Below are positions 33,854 through 41,254 of a stretch of DNA of 64,000 nt, piece after piece. The number at the start of each line of letters is the position of its first letter. Within the stretch, counting starts at the first letter, position 1. The stretch covers positions 1,054,001-1,118,000 of the forward strand of contig NZ_JBFNXW010000001.1 in the NCBI RefSeq assembly GCF_040811775.1, given 5' to 3'. Both the position numbers and the translations under genes were made by a program. This DNA is from Balneola sp. MJW-20. GTDB taxonomy: Bacteria; Bacteroidota; Rhodothermia; Balneolales; Balneolaceae. Below the pieces are notes generated by a model that was not told where the DNA came from, ran no database searches, and worked only from the letters and a program-made list of their open reading frames with translations.

Positions 33854-34435
33854 GTGAGACAAAATCCACTAGAATATTTTAAAGAACTCTATAGTAAAGA
33901 AAATGCCCTGGCTCAGGCCAATATCCCTGGTGCATGTTGTGTATCAACAATCGGAAAAGATGGTTACCCTAATGCTCGTTTTCTTGCCCTTAAAGACATC
34001 AATGACAAGGGTTTCATAATTACAGGACCTCTATCAACTAGGAAGGGGGATGAAATTAACAGTGTTCCTAAAGTATCATTGACTTTTTGGTGGCCAATAA
34101 TAGAAGTTCAAATTCGCATTCAAGGTAATGCAGATCAAATTTCGCCTGAGCAAGCAAGTAAATATTTTCATGAACGCCCTCGGGAATCACAGCTTACATC
34201 TTGGGCTAGTAGACAGGGACAACCTCTGGATAATCCTGCAAGCCTTATTAAGAAGTTAGAAGAAGTAAAACTCCAGTTTCAAGATAAAGAGATCCCCTGC
34301 CCAAAAGACTGGGGTGGATTTTGTGTCATACCAAAACGTATCGAATTCCTAGAATTTAGCGATGAACGACTGCATACAAGGATTTTGTACACCAACGAAG
34401 CTGATAAATGGACTACTGAATATTTGCAGCCGTAA
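33854..34435 (+). CDS. pdxH: Pyridoxamine 5'-phosphate oxidase (PdxH-like)
   Basis: A ~193-residue FMN split-barrel protein. The segments NARFLALKDIN, TRKGDEIN, VSLTFWWP and VQIRIQGNADQIS match the FMN-binding core; RPRESQLTSWASRQGQPL and the C-terminal IPKRIEFLEF...RLHTRILY match the PdxH substrate region. It should oxidise pyridoxamine/pyridoxine phosphate to pyridoxal phosphate. The start is a GTG at 33854; no ATG is in frame upstream although the frame stays open for some 60 bp, and the N-terminus is about 20 residues shorter than in typical PdxH. Relative AT-richness and flanking remnants suggest an accessory copy. Confidence 0.78.
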   Translation: MRQNPLEYFKELYSKENALAQANIPGACCVSTIGKDGYPNARFLALKDINDKGFIITGPLSTRKGDEINSVPKVSLTFWWPIIEVQIRIQGNADQISPEQASKYFHERPRESQLTSWASRQGQPLDNPASLIKKLEEVKLQFQDKEIPCPKDWGGFCVIPKRIEFLEFSDERLHTRILYTNEADKWTTEYLQP

Positions 34436-34440
34436 TATTA

Positions 34441-34495
34441 GCTTAAACTGCCAAATACTTGACTTTAAGGATCAAGTTTGCAGGAGCTATTGTGG
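34441..34495 (+). repeat. Dispersed 55-bp repeat, copy 2
   Basis: Second copy of the element at 32234-32288, starting 5 bp after the PdxH-like stop. First 24 bases identical, arms ACTTGA/TCAAGT conserved. Confidence 0.65.
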
Positions 34496-34635
34496 ACAGA
34501 ATGCTTTTGCGAGTGTATAGGCAATATTGGGAACATTGGAGGCAAGCTCACTGAGCTGTGTAAGATACAGTTTAATGATAATCATATATTTCGCTGAAAT
34601 TCTTATTCGTTTTCATTTTTTGTATCATTATTGAC

Positions 34636-35448
34636 GTGATTCAGTTAAACAAAGAAATTCCATTCACATCCTCCTGGAAGCATAGCCTGATCATAGCGCT
34701 GGCTATGTCGTTGCTATTGGTGTTTATACAGGTTTTTCTGCAGCCCTTTGACACCTCTGCCGATGCCCCGCTTAAAGTCCTGGGGTTGAGTGGGTACGGT
34801 TTTTGTGTATTTACCGCAATAATGATCGCTCATTATCTGGAATTAGTTCGGTTCAAGCAGCGAGATAAAAAATGGTTTCTGCTGGATGAAATAGTAGCCC
34901 TTACTTTCGGTATGATCATGATTTCGGTGATGGCGTATTTATATCACAGCCTGGTGTTTAATGATGCCATCATTGATTTAAGAAGTATGGCAAACTGGGG
35001 ACTCTATTATGCTCTTCCTTTCGCCCCGCTCTTTGTTCCCTTATGGGCCTACCTAAGATTTAGCTTCAGTAAGATTACATTTGATGAGACAATTAGTGCA
35101 GGAGAGGAAATTAAGATCACAGGACAAAATTCAGATGAACAGCTTAACATAAAATGGCCGGATTTTGTGCTGGCCACTATTGATTCTAATTATCTGGATA
35201 TCTATGTACGGGGCTCTGACGGAAATACTGAGCACCACGTTATTCGAGGCACTCTTTCCGGACTTGTGGATCAGCTTCCCAAAGCCCGGCAAATACATCG
35301 CTCCTATTTGGTTAACACAGCATATATAAAAAAACTATCTGGCAACAGCCGAAAAGGCGCAGCCATACTTGATCATTACCCTGAGGAAGTACCGGTATCT
35401 CCAAAATATTTCACGGCTCTTAAAAAACACCTTCAATCCCGTCCCTGA
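34636..35448 (+). CDS. LytTR-family DNA-binding regulator with membrane segments (second)
   Basis: A 270-residue protein starting at a GTG (34636), as no ATG fits upstream of the first helix. About four membrane helices span residues ~14-140 (LIIALAMSLLLVFIQVFLQP, ALTFGMIMISVMAYLY and others). The C-terminus is a LytTR domain: DFVLATIDSNYLDIYV, VIRGTLSGLVDQLP, ARQIHRSYLVNTAYI. It is a paralogue of the protein at 5383-6249 with the same order of parts and the same RSYLVN signature. Three motifs spaced by 20 bp cross its stop codon, in front of the next gene, suggesting that it controls that gene. Confidence 0.87.
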   Translation: MIQLNKEIPFTSSWKHSLIIALAMSLLLVFIQVFLQPFDTSADAPLKVLGLSGYGFCVFTAIMIAHYLELVRFKQRDKKWFLLDEIVALTFGMIMISVMAYLYHSLVFNDAIIDLRSMANWGLYYALPFAPLFVPLWAYLRFSFSKITFDETISAGEEIKITGQNSDEQLNIKWPDFVLATIDSNYLDIYVRGSDGNTEHHVIRGTLSGLVDQLPKARQIHRSYLVNTAYIKKLSGNSRKGAAILDHYPEEVPVSPKYFTALKKHLQSRP

Positions 35449-35481
35449 TTTTTCAATTTCGCCCCAGACCCTTCAAATCGG
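35431..35481 (+). promoter_or_regulatory. Three TTCAA motifs at 20-bp period, candidate LytTR site
   Basis: TTCAA begins at 35432, 35452 and 35472, each preceded by a pyrimidine and followed by an (A/T)(C/T)YCG-like tail. The period is exactly 20 bp, the same as in the repeat behind the first LytTR gene (6237-6267), although the motif differs. The array overlaps the end of the LytTR gene and lies ~90 bp before the next gene. Confidence 0.45.
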
Positions 35482-35571
35482 GCACGAAAACCTTGGTTTT
35501 TATCCCTTGCTTTTGGTTGATTCCTCCAGAGTTATGAGCTTTGACTCAACTCAAAATTAACCCTCGTAGCA

Positions 35572-36810
35572 ATGAAATTACGTTATAAAATATTGATCGG
35601 TATTTTAATGATCCCTTTAGTTTCCTGGAGTTTCTTTCAGGGACGTGAATATCTGAGAGGTAACGACTTCATCCCCTATCTGAAAAAGAATATGCAGACC
35701 GTAGGGATCGGCAAGGACCCGGATTTTCCGATCCTGACTGAGGACCTCGATGATCATCATCTGTTTATGGTAGGTGAGATCCACGGATTCAAGATTCCCC
35801 AGCAACTGGATCATGAGCTCTTTGCTTTCCTCCATCAGAACCATGACTTCGACACTTATCTTCTCGAAATGGATATGAGTCAGGCCTATTTCATGAACCG
35901 TTTTAATGAGACCGGATCCGATTCTTTGCTTAAGAGGATATTAAGTACCTGGGTAGTCCGGCCGGGTCAAAGTAACCTGGATTATATCCAACGGTTCAAA
36001 AAACTTCGTGAGATCTATCAAATTGGAGAAGGATTTACCTACATCGGGAACAATGGTATATCTGATCCGGAACTATTGAGTGCGCACCTGTCTGAGTTAT
36101 TTCCAAACCAATCCTGGGAGATCAACCCTGACCTGGAGGATTCCACCAATCTATTGAATATTAAAGAACAACTGCTGCCAATAATTGAAGGGCAGCAAGC
36201 TCTTACCGGGACTAATGACGCTCACTCAGAGCTGGGCTTGATCCTGAAAAATATAAATTATTTCATAGCCAGGACTAACCGGGAAGAAGTACTGACCCAG
36301 AACGCTCTGGATCTTTATGAATTACATGGGCTGAAAAACAAAAATGTATATGGGTATTTCGGACTTGGTCATACACTCAAAGCCCCATTAAAAGGCGGGT
36401 ATGAAGCGATGGCCAGTCGTCTTATCCGGAAAGATGATTGGTTTAAAGGACATTTACTGGCAGCAAATTTCATATTTACTGACAGTCATATGGCGATCAC
36501 CAGCAGTACACTTCCCTCTTTTCTGCAGGATGATGCCCCTCAGACCCGGGTATCCGTCTCTCATGATAGTATCTGGATGTCCTATCTTTATGGTATTGAA
36601 GACCTTAAACGTCTTACTGCCGCCGGTACCACCACGATCTTTAAACTAAATGGCGAAAACTCACCCTACAAAGAAAGTAAAAGGTTGCTAAGCATGATGC
36701 AGCTGTTACCGATGGGACCGCTTATGCACGCCAGTGATGACCGAAACACCGCCGAGTACTTAGACTATGTTATTTTAGTAAGAGATTCAGATTGGGCAAA
36801 ACCGATTTAA
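35572..36810 (+). CDS. EreA/ChaN-like (GEIHG) membrane-anchored protein
   Basis: A 412-residue protein with one N-terminal hydrophobic segment (~6-22). The segment LFMVGEIHGF (~65-75), then a strand with the acidic LLEMDMS, matches the opening of the erythromycin-esterase / ChaN / TIKI-like fold, whose GE-x-H-G provides active-site residues. A second histidine lies in YFGLGHTLKAPLKGG, in the position of the conserved second His. Family members include hydrolases and haem-binding proteins; the role here is unknown. It stands directly after the second LytTR regulator and its 20-bp-spaced motifs, and is closed by a terminator. Confidence 0.62.
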   Translation: MKLRYKILIGILMIPLVSWSFFQGREYLRGNDFIPYLKKNMQTVGIGKDPDFPILTEDLDDHHLFMVGEIHGFKIPQQLDHELFAFLHQNHDFDTYLLEMDMSQAYFMNRFNETGSDSLLKRILSTWVVRPGQSNLDYIQRFKKLREIYQIGEGFTYIGNNGISDPELLSAHLSELFPNQSWEINPDLEDSTNLLNIKEQLLPIIEGQQALTGTNDAHSELGLILKNINYFIARTNREEVLTQNALDLYELHGLKNKNVYGYFGLGHTLKAPLKGGYEAMASRLIRKDDWFKGHLLAANFIFTDSHMAITSSTLPSFLQDDAPQTRVSVSHDSIWMSYLYGIEDLKRLTAAGTTTIFKLNGENSPYKESKRLLSMMQLLPMGPLMHASDDRNTAEYLDYVILVRDSDWAKPI

Positions 36811-36869
36811 ATTCAATAAATCAACTGCAATAACGTCATCCGTGTGCCTTTGCTGATTATTCTGTCATA

Positions 36870-36906
36870 ATAAAGCCTGACCCGCTTACGCGAATCAGGC
36901 TTTTTG
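36870..36906 (+). terminator. Rho-independent terminator
   Basis: AAAGCCTGA (36872-36880) and TCAGGCTTT (36895-36903) form the stem, followed by TTGG. The arms are the same as those at 557-598 and 845-879. Confidence 0.85.
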
Positions 36907-37053
36907 GCTTCCCGGAAGTCACAGACTTGCGAATTTTGTTTACTATAATATAGGCTCTTAAGACTCTAAACAGAGGTCCGAAAGGTTATCAGTTCGAAAT
37001 AGACTGGCATAAGTTCGCTGAGGTCTACCCTTTTCTGGCTAATTCGAACCTTT

Positions 37054-37216
37054 GTAAACAATCCGACTCTGTTAACCAAGAAAGGGAGTTCTCCCCCCAC
37101 TGGGCAAGCCAGGCTGTACCAGAGATTACTGGACTCCGGGAAGGTTAAGAACAGGGCTGCCTATTGCCCGGAAGTTTGGCGTCAGCCGCGCCTGGGTTAC
37201 AAAGGTTTTGAGATGA
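37054..37216 (+). pseudogene. Remnant of a helix-turn-helix protein, probably the C-terminal tail of a recombinase
   Basis: One frame reads GQARLYQRLLDSGKVKNRAA up to ~37161, and the next frame reads IARKFGVSRAWVTKVLR to a stop at 37214-37216. Joined, they resemble the helix-turn-helix tail (LLxxGxVxxxAxIARxxGVSRAxVTQ) seen behind serine-recombinase domains in this part of the bacteria. A +1 frameshift and the missing catalytic domain show that it is a relic. No other gene is visible between the terminator at 36906 and 37387. Confidence 0.45.
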
Positions 37217-37387
37217 GAGTTTTTTATGAAACGAATGGCATCTTCATCTGAATGCCCCTTTCAAAGCTCTATGGGAAAAAAAGATTTCAGTCAGAACTCA
37301 GTCCAGTTCCGATACTGCATTGAAACCTCAACAGCATATCTCCGTAGTCAGTCACGAAATTAAATCCAGAATCAAATTTAGGGCATA

Positions 37388-38746
37388 ATGAAATCTGTTA
37401 TTACAATACTTTTGCTATTTATAACTGCCAGTCCGGTCCTTGCACAGCAAACCGAACGACTTCAAGAAATTACCTTTCCTTCCGAAGTGATGGATCAGGA
37501 CAGAACAATTAAGATCTATGTACCCAAAGATTACTCCGAAGAAAAAAGCTATCCGGTAATTTATATAACTGACGGATCAAACGTTAATTTTAATGTCGCT
37601 GCTAATTACCTGGACGGACTTTCGGAAACCTATTTTAATCTTATCCCTCAGTCCATCCTGGTTGGAATCCATCATAATAGAAGAAACGATGATCTGGATG
37701 TGCATGATTCGGAAAGCGGAAAAGTATTCATGGAATACCTGCACGAGGAATTACTCCCTTATATGGACTCTACCTACAGCACCTCCGGCTTTAATGCTAT
37801 GATCGGACACTCCAACGGAGCCGAATACAATCATTTTCTGATGATGTCCGAAAATAATCCTTTCCGTGGCTTTATCAGTATGTCCACCAGTTTTAATACG
37901 GATGTGAGGGACCGGCTGGCTGACTTCTTTAACAGCTATGAAGGAAAGAACATCTACTATTTCATTGGGAATGCTACCTTCGATTCCCCTGAAAGACCCA
38001 GGTTTGGCAACGAATTCGCAGAGATCTATGCTAACCATCCAAACCCGAACGTAGAGCTACAGAATCAGACTTATGCAGCTAGCCACATGAGCATTGTTCC
38101 GGTTTCCTTGTTTGACGGTTTGAGATTTGTCTTTAAGGATTATTATGCCATTACCGCCTTTCCCGAATTTACAGACTATAGCGAGAACTACCTCAATGAT
38201 CTAAAAGATAATTATGGGCTGGAGGGCACCATCAATCCCTCTGATCTGGAAAACTACTTAATGGACATCCTCACCAATAAAAAACTGGATGAATATGAGC
38301 GTCTCATCGCTTTAGAAGCAGAGCATAAATTGTTTTTAGGTAAGGGGATGGACCCTATAAATATCGCCAATCATTATTATTTGATGGAGGCCTATGATAA
38401 GACCATTGAATATTATAATGATGCATTAGAAAACTATGATCAATACGTCGAGGAATATCCCGATCATTTTGAAAGGATGTACAGAAATATGCTCAGACAG
38501 CCTATTGGTTCTTATGAGAAAACAGACCAAATAGATGAGCTTATAGATTTTCTGGAAAGAAGCATTGAAGTACTCCCTGAAAAAAGTGCTCTGAGTATCA
38601 ATCATAAGATCGCGAAGCTCTCTGTTGAACATCAAACCTCATTAGAGTTAGGTAAAAAAGCTCTTGCGTACTGTAAATCCAATTACAGAGAGAATACAAG
38701 CTTTACGATGGATGATCTGATTGCCATGGAGGAAAAGCTTAACTAG
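37388..38746 (+). CDS. Secreted esterase (putative esterase D-type alpha/beta hydrolase) with helical C-terminus
   Basis: A 452-residue exported protein (signal 1-20, ending VLAQQ). Residues ~25-265 are an esterase-D-like alpha/beta hydrolase: RTIKIYVPKDY, YPVIYITDGSN, nucleophile elbow GHSNGAEY and HMSIVPVSLFDGL near the catalytic His. The remaining ~180 residues are helical with TPR-like spacing (ANHYYLMEAYDKTIEYYNDALENY), an addition seen in several Bacteroidota esterases. It is followed 27 bp later by a lipoprotein gene. The substrate may be an ester or a siderophore, but nothing here decides this. Confidence 0.8.
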   Translation: MKSVITILLLFITASPVLAQQTERLQEITFPSEVMDQDRTIKIYVPKDYSEEKSYPVIYITDGSNVNFNVAANYLDGLSETYFNLIPQSILVGIHHNRRNDDLDVHDSESGKVFMEYLHEELLPYMDSTYSTSGFNAMIGHSNGAEYNHFLMMSENNPFRGFISMSTSFNTDVRDRLADFFNSYEGKNIYYFIGNATFDSPERPRFGNEFAEIYANHPNPNVELQNQTYAASHMSIVPVSLFDGLRFVFKDYYAITAFPEFTDYSENYLNDLKDNYGLEGTINPSDLENYLMDILTNKKLDEYERLIALEAEHKLFLGKGMDPINIANHYYLMEAYDKTIEYYNDALENYDQYVEEYPDHFERMYRNMLRQPIGSYEKTDQIDELIDFLERSIEVLPEKSALSINHKIAKLSVEHQTSLELGKKALAYCKSNYRENTSFTMDDLIAMEEKLN

Positions 38747-38773
38747 ATAAGAAGGATATTGAGTCCTCTAAAT

Positions 38774-39472
38774 ATGACATACCAGAAATCCACTTTACTT
38801 TTACTTTTTGTAATTCTGACTTCCTGTACTGCAGGTGAAAAGAAAATAGTACCCACTCAAACATCGGGCTTGTTTTCTGTTATTCCTGTGGAAGATCAAC
38901 AAGCATTTATCGAATGTGGTATTAACGGTACCCTATTTAATGACCTGATAAAACTGTCCTACAGAGATTTTGATCAGGACTTTTCAGGAGGATGGCGTGC
39001 TATCTCAGAAAATGATGGATGTGAAAATACAGCACTTTCACTAATCGAGTACTATATTATATTTCATAAACATACTTCCCTAAATCAACTTAAAACACTT
39101 CGATGGCATGCAGGTCAGCTTGCTGCAAACATAGGCAACTATCCCTATGCAGTCGCATTATTTGAAACTAATTTAATAGCGGATGAAGCTGCTCTGACGG
39201 ACGATGAATGGCTCTGGCAACTCTATGTCAAAGGTTCTATTTCATTTCTAAAACGTGACCTAAACTCCTTACAAGAGGTCAGAGATCAACTCGCAGCTAT
39301 CCCGGTATCCGAAGAAGAACAAGAGGCCCGCAGAAAGTTCTTACGAGACAACCCCAGCATAAGCATGCCCGACGGTTTTGTGGAAAGCCCTCAGAACCTG
39401 AATGTACTGGACCGGCTCATTGAGTGCTTTGATAGCAATTATGAAGTTGCGTATCAGGGAGACTGCCGGTAA
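38774..39472 (+). CDS. Lipoprotein of unknown function
   Basis: A 232-residue protein with signal and lipobox (LTSC) near residue 18. ATG 38774 is preferred to a TTG at 38759, and GAAGGATATTGAG lies upstream. The rest is mainly helical with short repeating units (LRWHAGQLAANIGNYPYAVALFETNLI, then EWLWQLYVKGSISFLKRDL) that resemble TPR helices. No family is recognised. It is the second gene behind the esterase and likely co-transcribed. Confidence 0.6.
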   Translation: MTYQKSTLLLLFVILTSCTAGEKKIVPTQTSGLFSVIPVEDQQAFIECGINGTLFNDLIKLSYRDFDQDFSGGWRAISENDGCENTALSLIEYYIIFHKHTSLNQLKTLRWHAGQLAANIGNYPYAVALFETNLIADEAALTDDEWLWQLYVKGSISFLKRDLNSLQEVRDQLAAIPVSEEEQEARRKFLRDNPSISMPDGFVESPQNLNVLDRLIECFDSNYEVAYQGDCR

Positions 39473-39536
39473 TAAATGATAAGGTAAATGGTATTAAAGC
39501 AATCTTAATGAGCAGCCTTTGAATATATTCAATAAT

Positions 39537-39565
39537 AAAGCCCCAGATCAATGATCTGAGGCTTC
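39537..39565 (-). terminator. Terminator of tRNA-Asn
   Basis: AAGCC-CAGATC pairs with GATCTG-GGCTT around AAT, with one C-A mismatch. On the minus strand it is followed by TTATTATTG, directly behind the tRNA. Confidence 0.7.
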
Positions 39566-39566
39566 T

Positions 39567-39641
39567 TGGCTCCCCGGGTAGGATTCGAACCTACGACCCA
39601 GCGGTTAACAGCCGCTTGCTCTGCCTCTGAGCTACCGAGGA
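39567..39641 (-). tRNA. tRNA-Asn (anticodon GTT)
   Basis: Read on the minus strand, TCCTCGG opens the acceptor stem and CCGGGGA closes it, with one G-T pair. The D arm is TAGCTCAGAGGCAGAGCA, the anticodon loop CTGTTAA carries GTT, and the T arm is GGTTCGAATCC. Discriminator G and an encoded CCA end the gene. The length of 75 nt including CCA is normal. It is 1.6 kb from the cytochrome c maturation cluster and next to truA. Confidence 0.97.
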
Positions 39642-39753
39642 ATGTAATGTCTTTCAATAAAGAATGATCCGAACACTGCCCGGACCATTTGTCCCTTTAA
39701 CGGGGCGACAAATATAAGCAGAATGTTTGTCCACATTCAAGCTTTTTTCCGAT

Positions 39754-40482
39754 TTAATAGTAAACTTTTTGAAGAATCAGTCCCTGCGCCGGTGCTGTAT
39801 AGGACGGATCTTCATTTCCGCTGTTCTTAAGAATATCCTCAAAGGTCTCAGTGCTCATTTTCCCCTGTGCCACCCAAACCATTGATCCCACCAGGCGGCG
39901 GACCATATTTCTTAAAAACCGATTGGCCTTAATAGTAAAAACCCATCGCTCTCCTTCTATCTGCCATTCGGCTTTCTGGATCGTGCAAAGTGTCGTGTAA
40001 TTATCTTCGTTGGTCTTTGAAAAACCACCAAAATCATGCTCACCAAGTATCAGCTCCGAACATTTCCACAGTAATTCAGGATCTGTCTGCTGATATACAT
40101 ACCATGACCGGTCCATCAACAGCGGGTGTTTATTTGCGATCACCTGATACACATATTCTCTTCCCAGAGCATCAAACCGACAGTGAAAATCTTCTGCAGC
40201 CTTTTCGATCTCCAGGATGGCGATATGATCGCCAACCATGCCGTTTACACGATGAATCAGGAGATCGATATCCGTTCCGTCGGGGAGATCGGTATGCGCC
40301 ACCTGTCCCCTCGCGTGTACTCCTGCATCGGTGCGACCCTGACCTATCAAGTCGACCTCCTGCTGAATTACGGTCGAGAAAGCATTTTCCAGTACTTCTT
40401 CAACCGTGAGCGCATTAGGCTGCACCTGCCAACCCGAATACTTACTTCCATCATACTCTATGGTAAGCTTATAACGGGACAT
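39754..40482 (-). CDS. truA: tRNA pseudouridine synthase A
   Basis: A 242-residue enzyme that converts uridines 38-40 in the anticodon arm to pseudouridine. The catalytic aspartate lies in GQGRTDAGVHARGQ (about residue 52). Other conserved blocks are YDGSKYSGWQVQP at the N-terminus, FHCRFDALGREYVY and ANRFLRNMVRRLVGSM. Length and order match TruA. It begins two bases after the stop of the DUF5683-like gene, so it is translated together with that gene. A tRNA gene follows downstream on the same strand. Confidence 0.95.
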   Translation of the reverse strand: MSRYKLTIEYDGSKYSGWQVQPNALTVEEVLENAFSTVIQQEVDLIGQGRTDAGVHARGQVAHTDLPDGTDIDLLIHRVNGMVGDHIAILEIEKAAEDFHCRFDALGREYVYQVIANKHPLLMDRSWYVYQQTDPELLWKCSELILGEHDFGGFSKTNEDNYTTLCTIQKAEWQIEGERWVFTIKANRFLRNMVRRLVGSMVWVAQGKMSTETFEDILKNSGNEDPSYTAPAQGLILQKVYY

Positions 40483-40484
40483 GA

Positions 40485-41216
40485 TCAGAATCTGAAACGG
40501 ATATGAGCTGTAACCCCGGGCTGACCAAATTCATTGAGGTAAGTCAAACCGGCCTCCGGAATATTCTGCCCCATGTTTCTGGCCTGAACAAATGCGTGTA
40601 ATCCACTGATCAACCGGTTCGCAACCATCAGGCCCAGTAGGGTCGGCAGCTGACCTCGATTACGGTCAATGGTCTCTCTTTTATCACGGTATCGGTTTCG
40701 GTCTGCAGCCTCTTGCCACTCCCACTGAAATTCAGCGGTTTCAGGAAAAAGACGATCCCAGTTACGGGTCTGAAGCTGAGCGTTATTATAATCCGACAAA
40801 CTGTTGTAATTCCCAATAGCGATGCGGTAATCTCTGTTCTTTCCCTTCAGACTGGTGCCGGCTCTGCTGTTCGCATAAGTAAATAACTGATCTTCCAGGT
40901 AGTTAGCACGGGTATTCAGCCCTACATATGAAAGTATGAGGACCACATCAGAAGCCAGATGGTATTTACCCCGGGTCCAGTCGCTCCGATCTACATAATA
41001 ATGCCCCCATCCCGGTACAGCAAGAGATCGCAGAAAAGCACCACGCGGACTAGGAAGCTCTTTTTCTTCGGTTAAATTCTGAGCATGTAAAAGAGCAGGA
41101 CTTAACATCAGAATAAGGAGTAAAGAATATCGAATAAAGTTTTCAGAATGACTTCTTATCACCGAATAACAATTAATAATTAACGATGGCATTGAATGTT
41201 TCATAAGACTAATCAA
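40485..41216 (-). CDS. DUF5683-like secreted/membrane protein
   Basis: Up to 243 residues. A hydrophobic segment ends at LLHAQ around residue 46, a likely signal cleavage, so the first ~25 residues may not be translated. The segment PRGAFLRSLAVPGWGHYYVDRSDWTRGKYH is the proline-glycine opening seen in DUF5683 proteins (two membrane helices around a PGxGxxY motif). A middle polar section and a short second hydrophobic part (LLGLMVANRLISGLHAF) follow. It lies between the ccm genes and truA. Function unknown. Confidence 0.55.
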   Translation of the reverse strand: MISLMKHSMPSLIINCYSVIRSHSENFIRYSLLLILMLSPALLHAQNLTEEKELPSPRGAFLRSLAVPGWGHYYVDRSDWTRGKYHLASDVVLILSYVGLNTRANYLEDQLFTYANSRAGTSLKGKNRDYRIAIGNYNSLSDYNNAQLQTRNWDRLFPETAEFQWEWQEAADRNRYRDKRETIDRNRGQLPTLLGLMVANRLISGLHAFVQARNMGQNIPEAGLTYLNEFGQPGVTAHIRFRF

Positions 41217-41254
41217 CCGTATTCGTCTTTAATATCAAAAAAGCATTAAGCTTT

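Noticed and set aside
35572..36810. Macrolide resistance (erythromycin esterase)
   Set aside because: Only the general GExHG fold is visible; it is equally close to ChaN-like haem-binding proteins.
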